Source: Terriglobia bacterium
Lineage (GTDB): Bacteria > Acidobacteriota > Terriglobia > UBA7540
DNA: 64,000 nt
Assembly: GCA_035712365.1 (NCBI GenBank)
Contig: DASTAW010000027.1
Location: forward strand, 78,385 to 142,384
Reading direction: 5' to 3'
Shown here: positions 54,129 to 62,882 of the stretch, piece after piece
Layout of the letters: each line of letters starts with the position of its first letter
How positions within the stretch are numbered: position 1 is the stretch's first letter
The notes under the pieces: generated by a model
Databases searched by the model: none
The model's input: the letters and a program-made list of their open reading frames with translations, nothing else
What the model was told of the DNA's origin: nothing
Made by a program: the position numbers and the translations under genes

Positions 54129-54254
54129 CAGCGCCCCCAGGATGTGCTGGCGCGAGTCGACGACTTCTTTGGAACGATATTGTCCCCGAGCGGTGCGGAC
54201 GCTGGCCTTGCGATGTCCGCAGGTTCACTGACGGGTGCCACGACCTCAGATTGA
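54128..54254 (+). pseudogene. Duplicated 3' end of dusB
   Basis: Bases 54128-54187 are identical to 52274-52333 in dusB (60 of 60), and then diverge. In frame it reads PQDVLARVDDFFGTILSPSGAD, then AGLAMSAGSLTGATTSD and TGA at 54252-54254, so an intact alternative C-terminus is kept. The fragment is joined at 54128 to the ADOP remnant through a shared GCGCC(C)AGCGC-like microhomology. Confidence 0.85.
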
Positions 54255-54315
54255 AAATCTGATATTTAGTGATTGGTGTTCACTAACCACTATCCACTGA
54301 TCACTAACCACCGTT

Positions 54316-56985
54316 CTATTCGTACCTCAGCGCCACCATGGGATCGACTTTGGCTGCGCGGCGGGCGGGGATGTAGCAGGCCAGCAAGGCCACGGCAGTG
54401 AGGATGAGGGAAACCGCGACGAACGTGAGCGGGTCGGTGGGCTTAACGCCGTAGAGCAGGCTCGCGAGGAAGCGCGTGAGCGCCAGCGCGCCGGCAATGC
54501 CAATGGCAACGCCGATCAGCGCCAGCCTGAACCCTTGCCCAATCACCATCCTCAGCACATCGCGTTTCTCCGCCCCCAGCGCCATTCGGATACCCAATTC
54601 ATGGGTTCTTCGACCCACGTTGTAGGCCATAATTCCGTACAGGCCCACGCATGCGAGCACCGGCGCCAGAAGACCAAAGAGGGTGGACAGCGTGGCGACC
54701 AGGCGCTCCGGCATGAGCGATTCATTCACCTGTTCAGCCACTGTGTTGACTCCATACAGGGGAAGATCCTTGTCCATCGACCGCACCACCTGGCGGATGG
54801 CAGCTATCACAGTGGTTGGATTGCCCGCCGCTCGAACCTCATAGGTCATGCGTTCAAGACTGGACGGTAGAACCTGCAGAACCGGGAGAAAGGCCATCCG
54901 AGGAGTGACTTCGCGCAGGCTGTGGTACTTGGCATCTCTTACCACACCGACGATTTCAATCTGCCCGCTCGTCCCGGACAGGCCGAACCGCTGGCCGAGG
55001 GGGTTCGATGCTCCGAAATAGTGGCGCGCCATCGTTTCGTTGATCACTGCCACTCGGGGTGCGCTTTGGCTGTCCTGCGATGTGAAGTCACGTCCCAGTA
55101 ACAGGGGCATTCCCAAGGTTTCGAAAAACCTGGGACCTACCACGCTCACCTGGACCGAAGCGTCTTGGTCATCTCGAGGAATGTATCCGGGCAGCGATAC
55201 GTTCCGTTCCGCGCGGCAAGGAGTGAATTCGCTGCATCGTGACACGGTCGCCGTCCGGACCCCTGGAATGCCCTCCACGCGCTCCAGCACCCCTTTATAC
55301 AAGTTCTCGAGCCGTGCGCCCTTGTAACCGAGGAGCGTGGGCTCCATCGAGAACAGAAGCGTGTTGTCTGGATTGAAGCCGGGATACAGATTCTTCAGAT
55401 TCCACAACGTGCGAACGAAGAGGCCCGCGCCGATCAGTAGCAGCAAAGACAGTGCGACCTGCGAGATAACAAGAGGACTGCCCAAGCCGAATGAGCGCCG
55501 ATGACTGACGGCCCCTCGAGAGCTTGCTTTGAGCTGAGGCGTTAGGTCGACGCGGGTAGCTCGAAACGCCGGCGCTATCCCGAATAGCACACCTGTCAGC
55601 AATGAAACTGCTGCCGCAAACTCGAAAATTCCAGCGTCCAAGTGGAGATGGATGGAAATTGGAACCGGCGCGCTGGAAATCATAATCAGAAGGAATTGGC
55701 TACCCCAATATGCGAGAAGCAGTCCAAGCCCGCCTCCGACCGCCGCAAGAAGGAAGCTCTCCGTCAGCAACTGTCGGATCAGGCGCAGCCTCCCCGCCCC
55801 GAGGGCGAGCCGTACTCCGATTTCCCTTTGGCGCGCCGTCGCGCGTGCCAGCAGCAGGTTAGCCACGTTGGCGCAGGCAATTAACAGGACCAATCCCACG
55901 GCCGCCATCAAAATCATTAGCGGCTGTGAAAGCCGGTCGCGCAAGAAGGCGACTCCCCTGTCGCCTGGAACCAACTCGATTCTCAGCTCGCTTTTTTGCT
56001 TCGATCCGAGCGTCTGCTGAAAAAGCAGATCAAGGTTGGCCCGAGCTCGCGATTCGCTTACCCCAGGCTTTAGCCGCCCTCCGACAACGTCCAGCCACCA
56101 CGTGCTCTTGTCGTTGAGTAGAGACACACCAGCCATAACCTGTGCCTGCATCATCATTGGGACGGTGATATCGGGATCGCCGCCGACCATCAGGCCGAAG
56201 AATTCAGGTGGCGTCACGCCGATGATGGTGAAGGGAATGCCATCCACCGTGATGGCTTTGCCCACCACATCGCGGCTGAGCCCGAACCGCCGCTTCCAAT
56301 AGGCATAGCTGATGACGGCGACAGCGCTCTGTCCGGGTGTTTTGTCGTCATCAGGATTTATGGTCCGGCCCAGAACGGCGTTCACGCCCAATGTCGAATA
56401 ATAAGTGCCGGAAACTATCTGTCCGCTGGTCAATTCCGGCCGACCGTCAATGGTCACGTCGAGGCGTTCAAGCTCGGAGAACGCGAAAGTGCCCGAGAAC
56501 ACGCTGTTGTGATCGCGAAGGTAGACGTACGCGGGATATGAGAAAGCGTAGTAGCCGCCATGTACGTCGGGCAATTGGGCGAAGACCAGTTGTCTCGGAC
56601 TTTCGACTGGCAGCAGTTTCAGGATGACCGCCTCAACCACGCTGAACACGGCTGTGTTCGCGCCAATTCCGAGGGCCAGCGTCAGAACAGCCACAGCTGT
56701 GAAGCCGCGGTTCCGGCGGAGTTGGCGCAGGCCGTAACGGATGTCCTGGAGTAAGGTTTCGAGCCATTGCCATTTCCACATTTCCCGGCTACTTTCCTGC
56801 GCCTGGGTCACGTTGCCAAAACGGCGCAGCGCGGCAAAATGGGCCTCTTCGGGCGGCATACCGCATTCACGGTTCTCCCGCTCTTCCATCTCCAGATGCG
56901 CGCGGATCTCCTCATCGAAATCGTCCGCCGGTTTCACCCACCGGACCAGTGCGCCGATTTTGGCAAATTGCCGCCGCCAGCTCAT
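54316..56985 (-). CDS. ADOP-family FtsX/MacB-like permease, second copy
   Basis: An 889-residue inner-membrane permease. The N-terminal cytoplasmic part (DDFDEEIRAHLEMEERENRECGMPPEEAHFAALRRFGN) is followed by [21 protein letters not shown]. Two MacB-type periplasmic domains alternate with FtsX helix blocks (LARATARQREIGVRLALGAGRLRLIRQLLTESFLLA and the C-terminal [29 protein letters not shown]). The last 90 residues are much more similar to the ADOP at 11973 than the rest, suggesting gene conversion or strong constraint. It overlaps the PadR gene by four bases (ATGA). Confidence 0.93.
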   Translation of the reverse strand: MSWRRQFAKIGALVRWVKPADDFDEEIRAHLEMEERENRECGMPPEEAHFAALRRFGNVTQAQESSREMWKWQWLETLLQDIRYGLRQLRRNRGFTAVAVLTLALGIGANTAVFSVVEAVILKLLPVESPRQLVFAQLPDVHGGYYAFSYPAYVYLRDHNSVFSGTFAFSELERLDVTIDGRPELTSGQIVSGTYYSTLGVNAVLGRTINPDDDKTPGQSAVAVISYAYWKRRFGLSRDVVGKAITVDGIPFTIIGVTPPEFFGLMVGGDPDITVPMMMQAQVMAGVSLLNDKSTWWLDVVGGRLKPGVSESRARANLDLLFQQTLGSKQKSELRIELVPGDRGVAFLRDRLSQPLMILMAAVGLVLLIACANVANLLLARATARQREIGVRLALGAGRLRLIRQLLTESFLLAAVGGGLGLLLAYWGSQFLLIMISSAPVPISIHLHLDAGIFEFAAAVSLLTGVLFGIAPAFRATRVDLTPQLKASSRGAVSHRRSFGLGSPLVISQVALSLLLLIGAGLFVRTLWNLKNLYPGFNPDNTLLFSMEPTLLGYKGARLENLYKGVLERVEGIPGVRTATVSRCSEFTPCRAERNVSLPGYIPRDDQDASVQVSVVGPRFFETLGMPLLLGRDFTSQDSQSAPRVAVINETMARHYFGASNPLGQRFGLSGTSGQIEIVGVVRDAKYHSLREVTPRMAFLPVLQVLPSSLERMTYEVRAAGNPTTVIAAIRQVVRSMDKDLPLYGVNTVAEQVNESLMPERLVATLSTLFGLLAPVLACVGLYGIMAYNVGRRTHELGIRMALGAEKRDVLRMVIGQGFRLALIGVAIGIAGALALTRFLASLLYGVKPTDPLTFVAVSLILTAVALLACYIPARRAAKVDPMVALRYE

Positions 56986-57344
56986 TTCCCTTCCTCGGTT
57001 TCAACAGGGTTGATGACGCTCGTTACGGCATGTACAAAGCGCCCCCAGCGCGAAGTCTCCGCCGCCAGTTGCCGCCGTCCTGCGGCGGTCAGACGGTAGT
57101 ACCTGGCCCGCTGCTTGTTTTCAGACACGCCCCACTCGCCTTTGATCCAGCCTTCCTGCTGCAGGCGCTGAAGCGCCGGGTAGAGCGATCCGTGCTCCAC
57201 CTTCAGCATTTCCTCCGACGTGCACTCAATGGACTTTGCGATGCCATGTCCGTGCGTTGGTCCCCAGAGCAGCGTGCGCAGAATCAGCATATCGAGCGAG
57301 CCATAAACAAGTTCGATTCGTCCCTTGGATGATTGCCTGGTCAT
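56982..57344 (-). CDS. PadR-family regulator coupled to ADOP copy 2
   Basis: A 120-residue winged-helix regulator. RIELVYGSLDMLILRTLLWGPTHGHGIAKSIE and HGSLYPALQRLQQEGWIKGEW are the PadR core, with YYRLTAAGRRQLAAE in the wing and dimer helix. The ATGA overlap with the permease gives tight coupling. A palindrome in its promoter (57371-57385) is a likely autoregulatory operator. Confidence 0.92.
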   Translation of the reverse strand: MTRQSSKGRIELVYGSLDMLILRTLLWGPTHGHGIAKSIECTSEEMLKVEHGSLYPALQRLQQEGWIKGEWGVSENKQRARYYRLTAAGRRQLAAETSRWGRFVHAVTSVINPVETEEGK

Positions 57345-57354
57345 GGCGGAAGGT

Positions 57355-57385
57355 AATCTACCACAGCAGGAGTAGATTGTCTACT
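57355..57385 (-). promoter_or_regulatory. Putative promoter and operator of padR/ADOP copy 2
   Basis: On the minus strand TAGACA is followed by 17 bases and TAGATT (57360-57355), ten bases before the ATG, so the mRNA would have almost no leader. The perfect palindrome AGTAGA-TTG-TCTACT (57371-57385) overlaps the -35, as expected of a repressor site. Confidence 0.45.
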
Positions 57386-57497
57386 AAATAAATCAAGGAT
57401 GTGAATCATTCCGACCCTATAGCGTCTGCTTTACCCGGAATACGCCCAGGGGGCCACCCGCGTTGTTACCAACTTTCTGTGCGAATGTCGCCGCGGT

Positions 57498-58763
57498 TCA
57501 CTGCACTTTAACGTCAGGTTCGACGGACATGCCGGGTCTGAGCAAGTGCTGGGGATCCTGCGCTTCATCGAACACAATTTTGACCGGTAACCGCTGCACC
57601 ACTTTGACATAGTTTCCAGTGGCATTCTCAGGTGGCAGCAGACTGGAGCGCGCTCCGGTTGCACCCGCGATATTGAGGACACGGCCGTTGTAAGTGCGGC
57701 CGTAGGTATCAACGTAAATCTTTACGGGCTGACCGGGCCGCATGAGCTTCAGTTGCGTTTCTTTGAAGTTGGCGGTAACCCAGATGTTCTGACTGTCCAG
57801 AGGGATAATCGTCATCAATTGTTGTCCTGGCGCCACGTTCTGGCCTGGCTGAACAGATCTTTGGCCTACGATCCCGCTAACCGGCGCCACAATCGTTGTG
57901 TACTGCCGATTGAGATCCGCCTGCTGCAGGAGTGCTGCCGCCCGTTCGATTTGCGCTTGGGCTGCGCGGGCACGCGAGCGCTGCACTGAAATCTGCTGCG
58001 GCCGGGTCTCCGCATATCGTAAATCGGCGTTGGCTTGCGCCAGTTTGGTGCGCGCCTGGGTCACCGCCTGTTGCGCGACTGCAGTGGACGCCCGAGCGGC
58101 GGCCACCGCCGCAGCCGTAGCCTTCTGGCTGTCCACGGCCTGAATGTATATTTGCTGGGGGATTTCGTGTTTGGCGGCAAGCGGCTCATACCTTGTCACG
58201 TCGTCCTGTGCCTTCAGGTCATTGGCCTCGGCTTGCTCGAGTGCGGCTTGGGCGGCGGCAACCTGGTGCTGGGCGGCAAGGATGCCGGCCTGAGCGTTTT
58301 CCACCTCGGCCTGCGCGCTGGCGAGCTGGCTCGAAGTGTTGGTGGATGTCAGGGGAACGCCGGTCGCGAGCGCGGCTGCGCTGGCCTGGTCATTCGCCAT
58401 GGCCGCCTTGGCATTTGCCACGGCTACATCGTAATCCTTCGGATCGAGCTTCACCAGCACCGTCCCGGCCTTAACGTATTGGTGGTCGTCCACGGTCACG
58501 CGGGTGACATAGCCCGATATTCGGGCACTGACCGGATAGATATAGCCGTCGATTTGGGCATCGTCCGTGGATTCCCAGGCTGCGAAGTGGCGGTACAACA
58601 GGACGGCAGTGACTATGAGGACGATTCCAAGAGCCGCAAACAAGATTAGCCTGCGGGTTTTGGAGCGGCGCACTGGAGCTTTTCCCGGCCCCACGCCTGT
58701 TCCGCTCGAATCTGCCACCGCAGATTTGACCGACTCGTTGGGTTGTGTCAACACATCTGGCAT
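57498..58763 (-). CDS. EmrA/HlyD-type membrane fusion protein
   Basis: A 421-residue periplasmic adaptor. The N-terminal tail is cytoplasmic, with one helix (about 38-58, LILFAALGIVLIVTAVLLY). The lipoyl-like half-motif is DDAQIDGYIYPVSARISGYV. A long Ala/Gln-rich coiled-coil hairpin follows (about 115-280), then VSGIVGQRSVQPGQNVAPGQQLMTIIPL and PGQPVKIYVDTYGRTYNGRV. It links the DHA2 pump to the TolC-like channel encoded next to it. The C-terminus is close to PadR, 153 bases away. Confidence 0.9.
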   Translation of the reverse strand: MPDVLTQPNESVKSAVADSSGTGVGPGKAPVRRSKTRRLILFAALGIVLIVTAVLLYRHFAAWESTDDAQIDGYIYPVSARISGYVTRVTVDDHQYVKAGTVLVKLDPKDYDVAVANAKAAMANDQASAAALATGVPLTSTNTSSQLASAQAEVENAQAGILAAQHQVAAAQAALEQAEANDLKAQDDVTRYEPLAAKHEIPQQIYIQAVDSQKATAAAVAAARASTAVAQQAVTQARTKLAQANADLRYAETRPQQISVQRSRARAAQAQIERAAALLQQADLNRQYTTIVAPVSGIVGQRSVQPGQNVAPGQQLMTIIPLDSQNIWVTANFKETQLKLMRPGQPVKIYVDTYGRTYNGRVLNIAGATGARSSLLPPENATGNYVKVVQRLPVKIVFDEAQDPQHLLRPGMSVEPDVKVQ

Positions 58764-58769
58764 GGTTTG

Positions 58770-60215
58770 TTACCTCACTCCCAGATACTGTGCGGCCGAT
58801 TGCTCGGCTACGCCGAGAGCCTGCGCCAAAGAGATTTTGGCCAGGTTGAAAGAATAGAGACTGGCAATATAGGATTGGTTCGCCGACGCCACGGACTCCT
58901 GGGCCTGGACAACCTCGAGGTTGTCGGCGACGCCTGCTTTGAAACGGTCTTGCGCCTGGGCCAGCGTCTGGTCGGCAAGATCGATGTTACTCTTGGCGAC
59001 GGCAACGAGATCCGCCGAGGATTTCAGATTGAAGAAGGCCGTTCGCACCTGGTCGTCAATCTTGCCATCAAGGTCGGCAAGCTCAGCCTTACGCCGTTCC
59101 AACACTGAATCTGCCTGCAGTTTGTCCGCCCGCACCTTGCTTCCCTGAAAGAGAGGGACGTTCAACGTTAAAGCGGCCGAAAATGTCTCGTGCGACCTCC
59201 CGAAATTGGGACTGCCGATGTCTCCGAAGTTGGCATCTGTTGACAGCCAGGGATAATTTTCCGCGACTGCTCCCTCAAAGGCCAGCTTCGCCGCCTGGAC
59301 CTGGGATTTGGCTGAGAGGTAGTCAGGGCGTGTTGCGTAGGCCTTTGTAAGGGCCTGTGTTAGCATCATGGTTTCGAGCGGGACGTACGGAACGGTATCA
59401 GTGAGTCGAAATTCCTGGCCTTTCGGCAGCCCGATCACCCGCGCGAGCGTCAACTTGTCGATGTTCAGCTGGTTTTGGGCAGCGATCAGCCGTTGCTGCT
59501 GGGTCTTCAACTCAACCTGGGCGCGCAGCAGATCAATACTTGCGATCACGCCATGCTTGTTGAGATCAATATCATTGTCATAGAGCGTCTGCGCAGTGTT
59601 TACCTGCGCTCGAATCGAATCAACTGTGGCATTATCCGAGATCACAATCAGATAGGCATTGCCTGTGGTGAGAATGACCAGGTCGCGATCGCTGGTATAG
59701 GAATACTGCGACGCCCGCTCGGATTCCGAGGCTGACTTCAGGCCCTTAATGTGGGACCAGTTGAAGATTTCCTGCGACAGGTAAGCTCGTGCATCGCCCA
59801 CACTGAACGGCCCAACAATCGTGGGAATATTGAGTCCGGGGATATTGGGGTTGAACCCGAGGGCTCTGAGATTATTCTGTTCGACCGAGCCCGTGACGCG
59901 GGCCGAGATATCCGGTAGCAAGGCATTCAGATTCTGTAGGCGAACGGCATGGGCGGCGCGAGTGTCCTGGCTGCTCTCAACCACACCCAGGTTGTATTTC
60001 AACGCACGGGTGAAGGCTTCTTTGAGCGAGAGGTTGAGCGTGTTGCCAGTCGCCTGGCCGGTGGGCACACTTCCAAGTAACGGGCTTTGGGTTTGGGCGA
60101 TGGAACTGCCTGTCCCGACTGTCTGGGAGGTGAGAGTGCCCGGAAGTCCAAAGGTCGTGAGCATCACGGCCAAGAGGCAAAATACAAGCTGCCGTGCCAG
60201 TTGATTACCAACCAT
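58770..60215 (-). CDS. TolC-family outer-membrane efflux channel
   Basis: A 481-residue outer-membrane protein with a signal peptide (about 1-30). It has the two TolC repeats: LSLKEAFTRALKYNLGVVESSQDTRAA ... and LTQALTKAYATRPDYLSAKSQVQAAKLAFEGA ... FSAALTLNVPLFQGSKVRADKLQADSVLERRKAELADL. Long helices with frequent Gln and Ala match the coiled-coil tunnel. It lies between the kinase-like gene and the adaptor, six bases from the adaptor start. Confidence 0.9.
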   Translation of the reverse strand: MVGNQLARQLVFCLLAVMLTTFGLPGTLTSQTVGTGSSIAQTQSPLLGSVPTGQATGNTLNLSLKEAFTRALKYNLGVVESSQDTRAAHAVRLQNLNALLPDISARVTGSVEQNNLRALGFNPNIPGLNIPTIVGPFSVGDARAYLSQEIFNWSHIKGLKSASESERASQYSYTSDRDLVILTTGNAYLIVISDNATVDSIRAQVNTAQTLYDNDIDLNKHGVIASIDLLRAQVELKTQQQRLIAAQNQLNIDKLTLARVIGLPKGQEFRLTDTVPYVPLETMMLTQALTKAYATRPDYLSAKSQVQAAKLAFEGAVAENYPWLSTDANFGDIGSPNFGRSHETFSAALTLNVPLFQGSKVRADKLQADSVLERRKAELADLDGKIDDQVRTAFFNLKSSADLVAVAKSNIDLADQTLAQAQDRFKAGVADNLEVVQAQESVASANQSYIASLYSFNLAKISLAQALGVAEQSAAQYLGVR

Positions 60216-60245
60216 GCCGACTCCTCAATTTGATAAAGTCATCCA

Positions 60246-60875
60246 TCATCCCCGCTGCTTGTCGCACTGCGTCACCGCGTCGAGGATGACCTCGACTGCA
60301 ACGTCCTCGCCCATGCCCGAATTAACCATCAGGTGGAAGCGATGCCTTGCGGGCCATTCAACCTTGAAGTATTTCTCGATAAAGTTCGCGCGGTCGCGGT
60401 CTACCGTCTCTGCAAGCTCGATCGCTTCCTTTTCACTCTTGCCCGCCGCTCGTAGTCTGCCGACTCTTTCTTGAAATGGCGCGTAAACAAACACGTGAAA
60501 AGCGTCCGGGCGGTTTCCCAGGTAATAGGCCGATCCTCGTCCCACGATCACGCAGTTGCCCGCGTCGGCTATTCCGGGTAGGATTTTCTGCACCACCTCC
60601 CGGATGCAGTCCGCGTCAACCATCTTCATGCGCGCCGCGACTTGAACACCTTCGTGGCTGCCGCGCATAAAAGACTTAAAAAGGCGATAATAGGCCGGAT
60701 CGCTTCGTTCCTGGTGCTGTTCGACAGCGCGACAGGCACAGTCCAGACGGCGAGCAATTTCTTCCGTCAAGTCCTGGTCCCAGAGTTTCCAACCCAGGCG
60801 CTTGGCCAACTTGTTCGCGATCACTCCGCCTCCGCTCCCGTATTCACGCTCGAGGGTGATGACTCGGATTTTCAT
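60246..60875 (-). CDS. Cytidylate-kinase-like protein in efflux operon
   Basis: A 209-residue P-loop kinase of the cytidylate-kinase-like family. MKIRVITLEREYGSGGGVIANKLAKRLGWKLWD holds the P-loop. NCVIVGRGSAYYL and FHVFVYAPFQERVGRLRAAG follow, with the lid region DRDRANFIEKYFKVEW. The family is distant from true CMP kinase, and the substrate is not known. Its place between a DHA2 pump and a TolC-like channel is unexpected and suggests a regulatory or detoxifying kinase. Confidence 0.82.
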   Translation of the reverse strand: MKIRVITLEREYGSGGGVIANKLAKRLGWKLWDQDLTEEIARRLDCACRAVEQHQERSDPAYYRLFKSFMRGSHEGVQVAARMKMVDADCIREVVQKILPGIADAGNCVIVGRGSAYYLGNRPDAFHVFVYAPFQERVGRLRAAGKSEKEAIELAETVDRDRANFIEKYFKVEWPARHRFHLMVNSGMGEDVAVEVILDAVTQCDKQRG

Positions 60876-60990
60876 ATTTACCCCGCCTGTTCAGAGCAAT
60901 GCCGCGTCCGCTTTATGGGCTGGCGCGTGACACATTCGCCTATGATCTGTCATTCAAACCCAACGCCAATAGCTGCTCGAAGCTTTGGAA

Positions 60991-62637
60991 TTATCCGACG
61001 GCAATCTCTCCGCCCCCGCCCGGCTCATTCTTTCTCAGCGCGAAGGAAACCAGGAACATAATCCCCGCCCCGATACTAAGCACCCAGAATGTGTCGATAT
61101 ATGCCAGCGTCGTTGCCTGACCGATCAGCACGTGATAAAGCCGATCGTAAGCCTGGCTGGTGGCCCGCGTGGCGTCCAACCCCGATACGGCCAGACGGGC
61201 TGCCAAAGCCCTGACGGCCTCTGTAAAAGTCGGCTGGCCGGGAGTAACGTGCGCCACCAGATACACCTGATGGAATTGCGCCCGGCGTGCAATCAGCGTG
61301 GTGACCATCGAGGTTCCAATGCTGCTCCCGATGTTGCGCATGAAATTGATCAGCCCCGCCACGCTGCCGCTCTTCTCCACCGGCACTCCAACATAGGAAG
61401 CCAGGTTGATCGGTACGAACAGGAATCCCAGGCCAAACACCTGGACGACGCGCATAATAGCGGCGGCCCGGAAGCTGATTTCGAGGTCCAGGTACTGCGT
61501 CGAGTAATACATGGCAAGCGACAACGTGAGCCAGCCAAAGGCGATGAGATAACGCGCCTGAACTCTGGACGAGAGCACACCCGCAACCGGCATCAAAATC
61601 AGTAATATCAGGCCGCCGCCCGAAAGTACCAGACCGGCGGATTCGGCTGTGTAACCCATCAGCGTCTGCAGGTACAAGGGCATCATGACAAGGCTCGAGA
61701 AAAGCATGATTCCCAGCGCAAACATCATCAGGTTGGCGCCCAGAAAATTTAAATTTCTAAACATGCGAACATCAATGATGGGATCTTTGTGATACCACTC
61801 CCAGATAACGAGGGAAACAAGGCCCACCACGGCGAGAATGGCGAGCGTCAGAATGAAATGCGAGCCGAACCAGTCCTCTTCCTGCCCCTTGTCGAGCATC
61901 ACCTGCAGCGCGCCGATACCCAGCGTGAGCAGGGCGACCCCGATGTAATCAATCTTGACTCCCGCTCCCGCCGCCCGCTTCGCCCAGGGCGGGTTTTCAA
62001 TCAGGCGAAACACCAGCAGAAGAGTCAAAATGCCGATCGGCAGGTTAATGAAGAAAATCCAGCGCCACGTGTAATTATCCGTGATCCAGCCGCCCAGTGT
62101 CGGTCCAACCGTTGGCGCAACAATTACCGTGACGCCATAGAGCGCGAAGGCGATACCGCGCTTTTCAGGAGGAAAGGTATCAGCCAGGATAGCCTGCGCC
62201 ATGGGTTGTAAGCCACCGCCCCCCGCGCCTTGCAATATGCGAAACAGAATGATTGCTCCCAGATTTGGTGCAATTCCGCACAGCAGTGAACTGATGGTGA
62301 AAATCACCAGGCAAATCATGAAGAACCGCTTGCGTCCAACGGTGCTTGCGATCCATCCGCTGATAGGCAGAACAATGGCGTTCGAAACGAGATAAGAAGT
62401 GAGTACCCAGGTGCTCTCGTCGGTGCTTGCTCCCAGGCTGCCAGCCATATACGGTAACGCCACATTGGCAATGCTGGTGTCCAGCACCTCCATAAAAGCC
62501 GCCATGGCCACGACCACCCCGATCAGCCAGGGATTGAACTTCGGCTGCCAGGGACCGGAGGCAACGGGACGTATTTCAGCCCCGCCGGCTGGGCCTTCAT
62601 TAAGCGAGTTGGATGAGTTCTCAGCCCCCTCTACCAT
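60991..62637 (-). CDS. DHA2-family (EmrB/QacA) multidrug efflux transporter
   Basis: A 548-residue MFS antiporter with fourteen predicted helices. Diagnostic segments are MEVLDTSIANVALPYMAGSLGAS in helix 1, SGWIASTVGRKRFFM (motif A) and LFRILQGAGGGGLQPMAQAIL, with GPTLGGWITDNYTWRWIFFINLPIG in helix 5. It uses proton exchange to export drugs through the EmrA-like and TolC-like partners downstream. The 115-base gap to the kinase-like gene has no visible terminator. Confidence 0.94.
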   Translation of the reverse strand: MVEGAENSSNSLNEGPAGGAEIRPVASGPWQPKFNPWLIGVVVAMAAFMEVLDTSIANVALPYMAGSLGASTDESTWVLTSYLVSNAIVLPISGWIASTVGRKRFFMICLVIFTISSLLCGIAPNLGAIILFRILQGAGGGGLQPMAQAILADTFPPEKRGIAFALYGVTVIVAPTVGPTLGGWITDNYTWRWIFFINLPIGILTLLLVFRLIENPPWAKRAAGAGVKIDYIGVALLTLGIGALQVMLDKGQEEDWFGSHFILTLAILAVVGLVSLVIWEWYHKDPIIDVRMFRNLNFLGANLMMFALGIMLFSSLVMMPLYLQTLMGYTAESAGLVLSGGGLILLILMPVAGVLSSRVQARYLIAFGWLTLSLAMYYSTQYLDLEISFRAAAIMRVVQVFGLGFLFVPINLASYVGVPVEKSGSVAGLINFMRNIGSSIGTSMVTTLIARRAQFHQVYLVAHVTPGQPTFTEAVRALAARLAVSGLDATRATSQAYDRLYHVLIGQATTLAYIDTFWVLSIGAGIMFLVSFALRKNEPGGGGEIAVG

Positions 62638-62882
62638 ACGCGTAGTAACCTTTTCGATGATGGCGGCCAGTGAAAAGAGTCATAAATATTCAGCCGAGTA
62701 ATGTCCGGACCAGCCACAAGTGAGTATTTCCTCGAAGCTCAATTGCTTAGGACCGGGCAAGAGCTTCCCGGGCCACGGCCTGGGTAACATCTTGCATGCG
62801 TCCGCAGACCGCGGCCGTCCGTCAGCATCCTGATCAATGGGCAAGTCACGCGGGCGGGGCCGAGGCAATTCAGCCGCGAGAT

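Noticed and set aside
53953..54228. 91-codon minus-strand frame with odd composition
   Set aside because: It crosses the ADOP/dusB remnant junction in the wrong frame; the real content is the two pseudogene fragments.
62680..62868. 62-codon minus-strand frame between the efflux operon and rsmI
   Set aside because: No ribosome site or recognisable domain, and the frame is Pro/Arg-rich; probably a chance frame.
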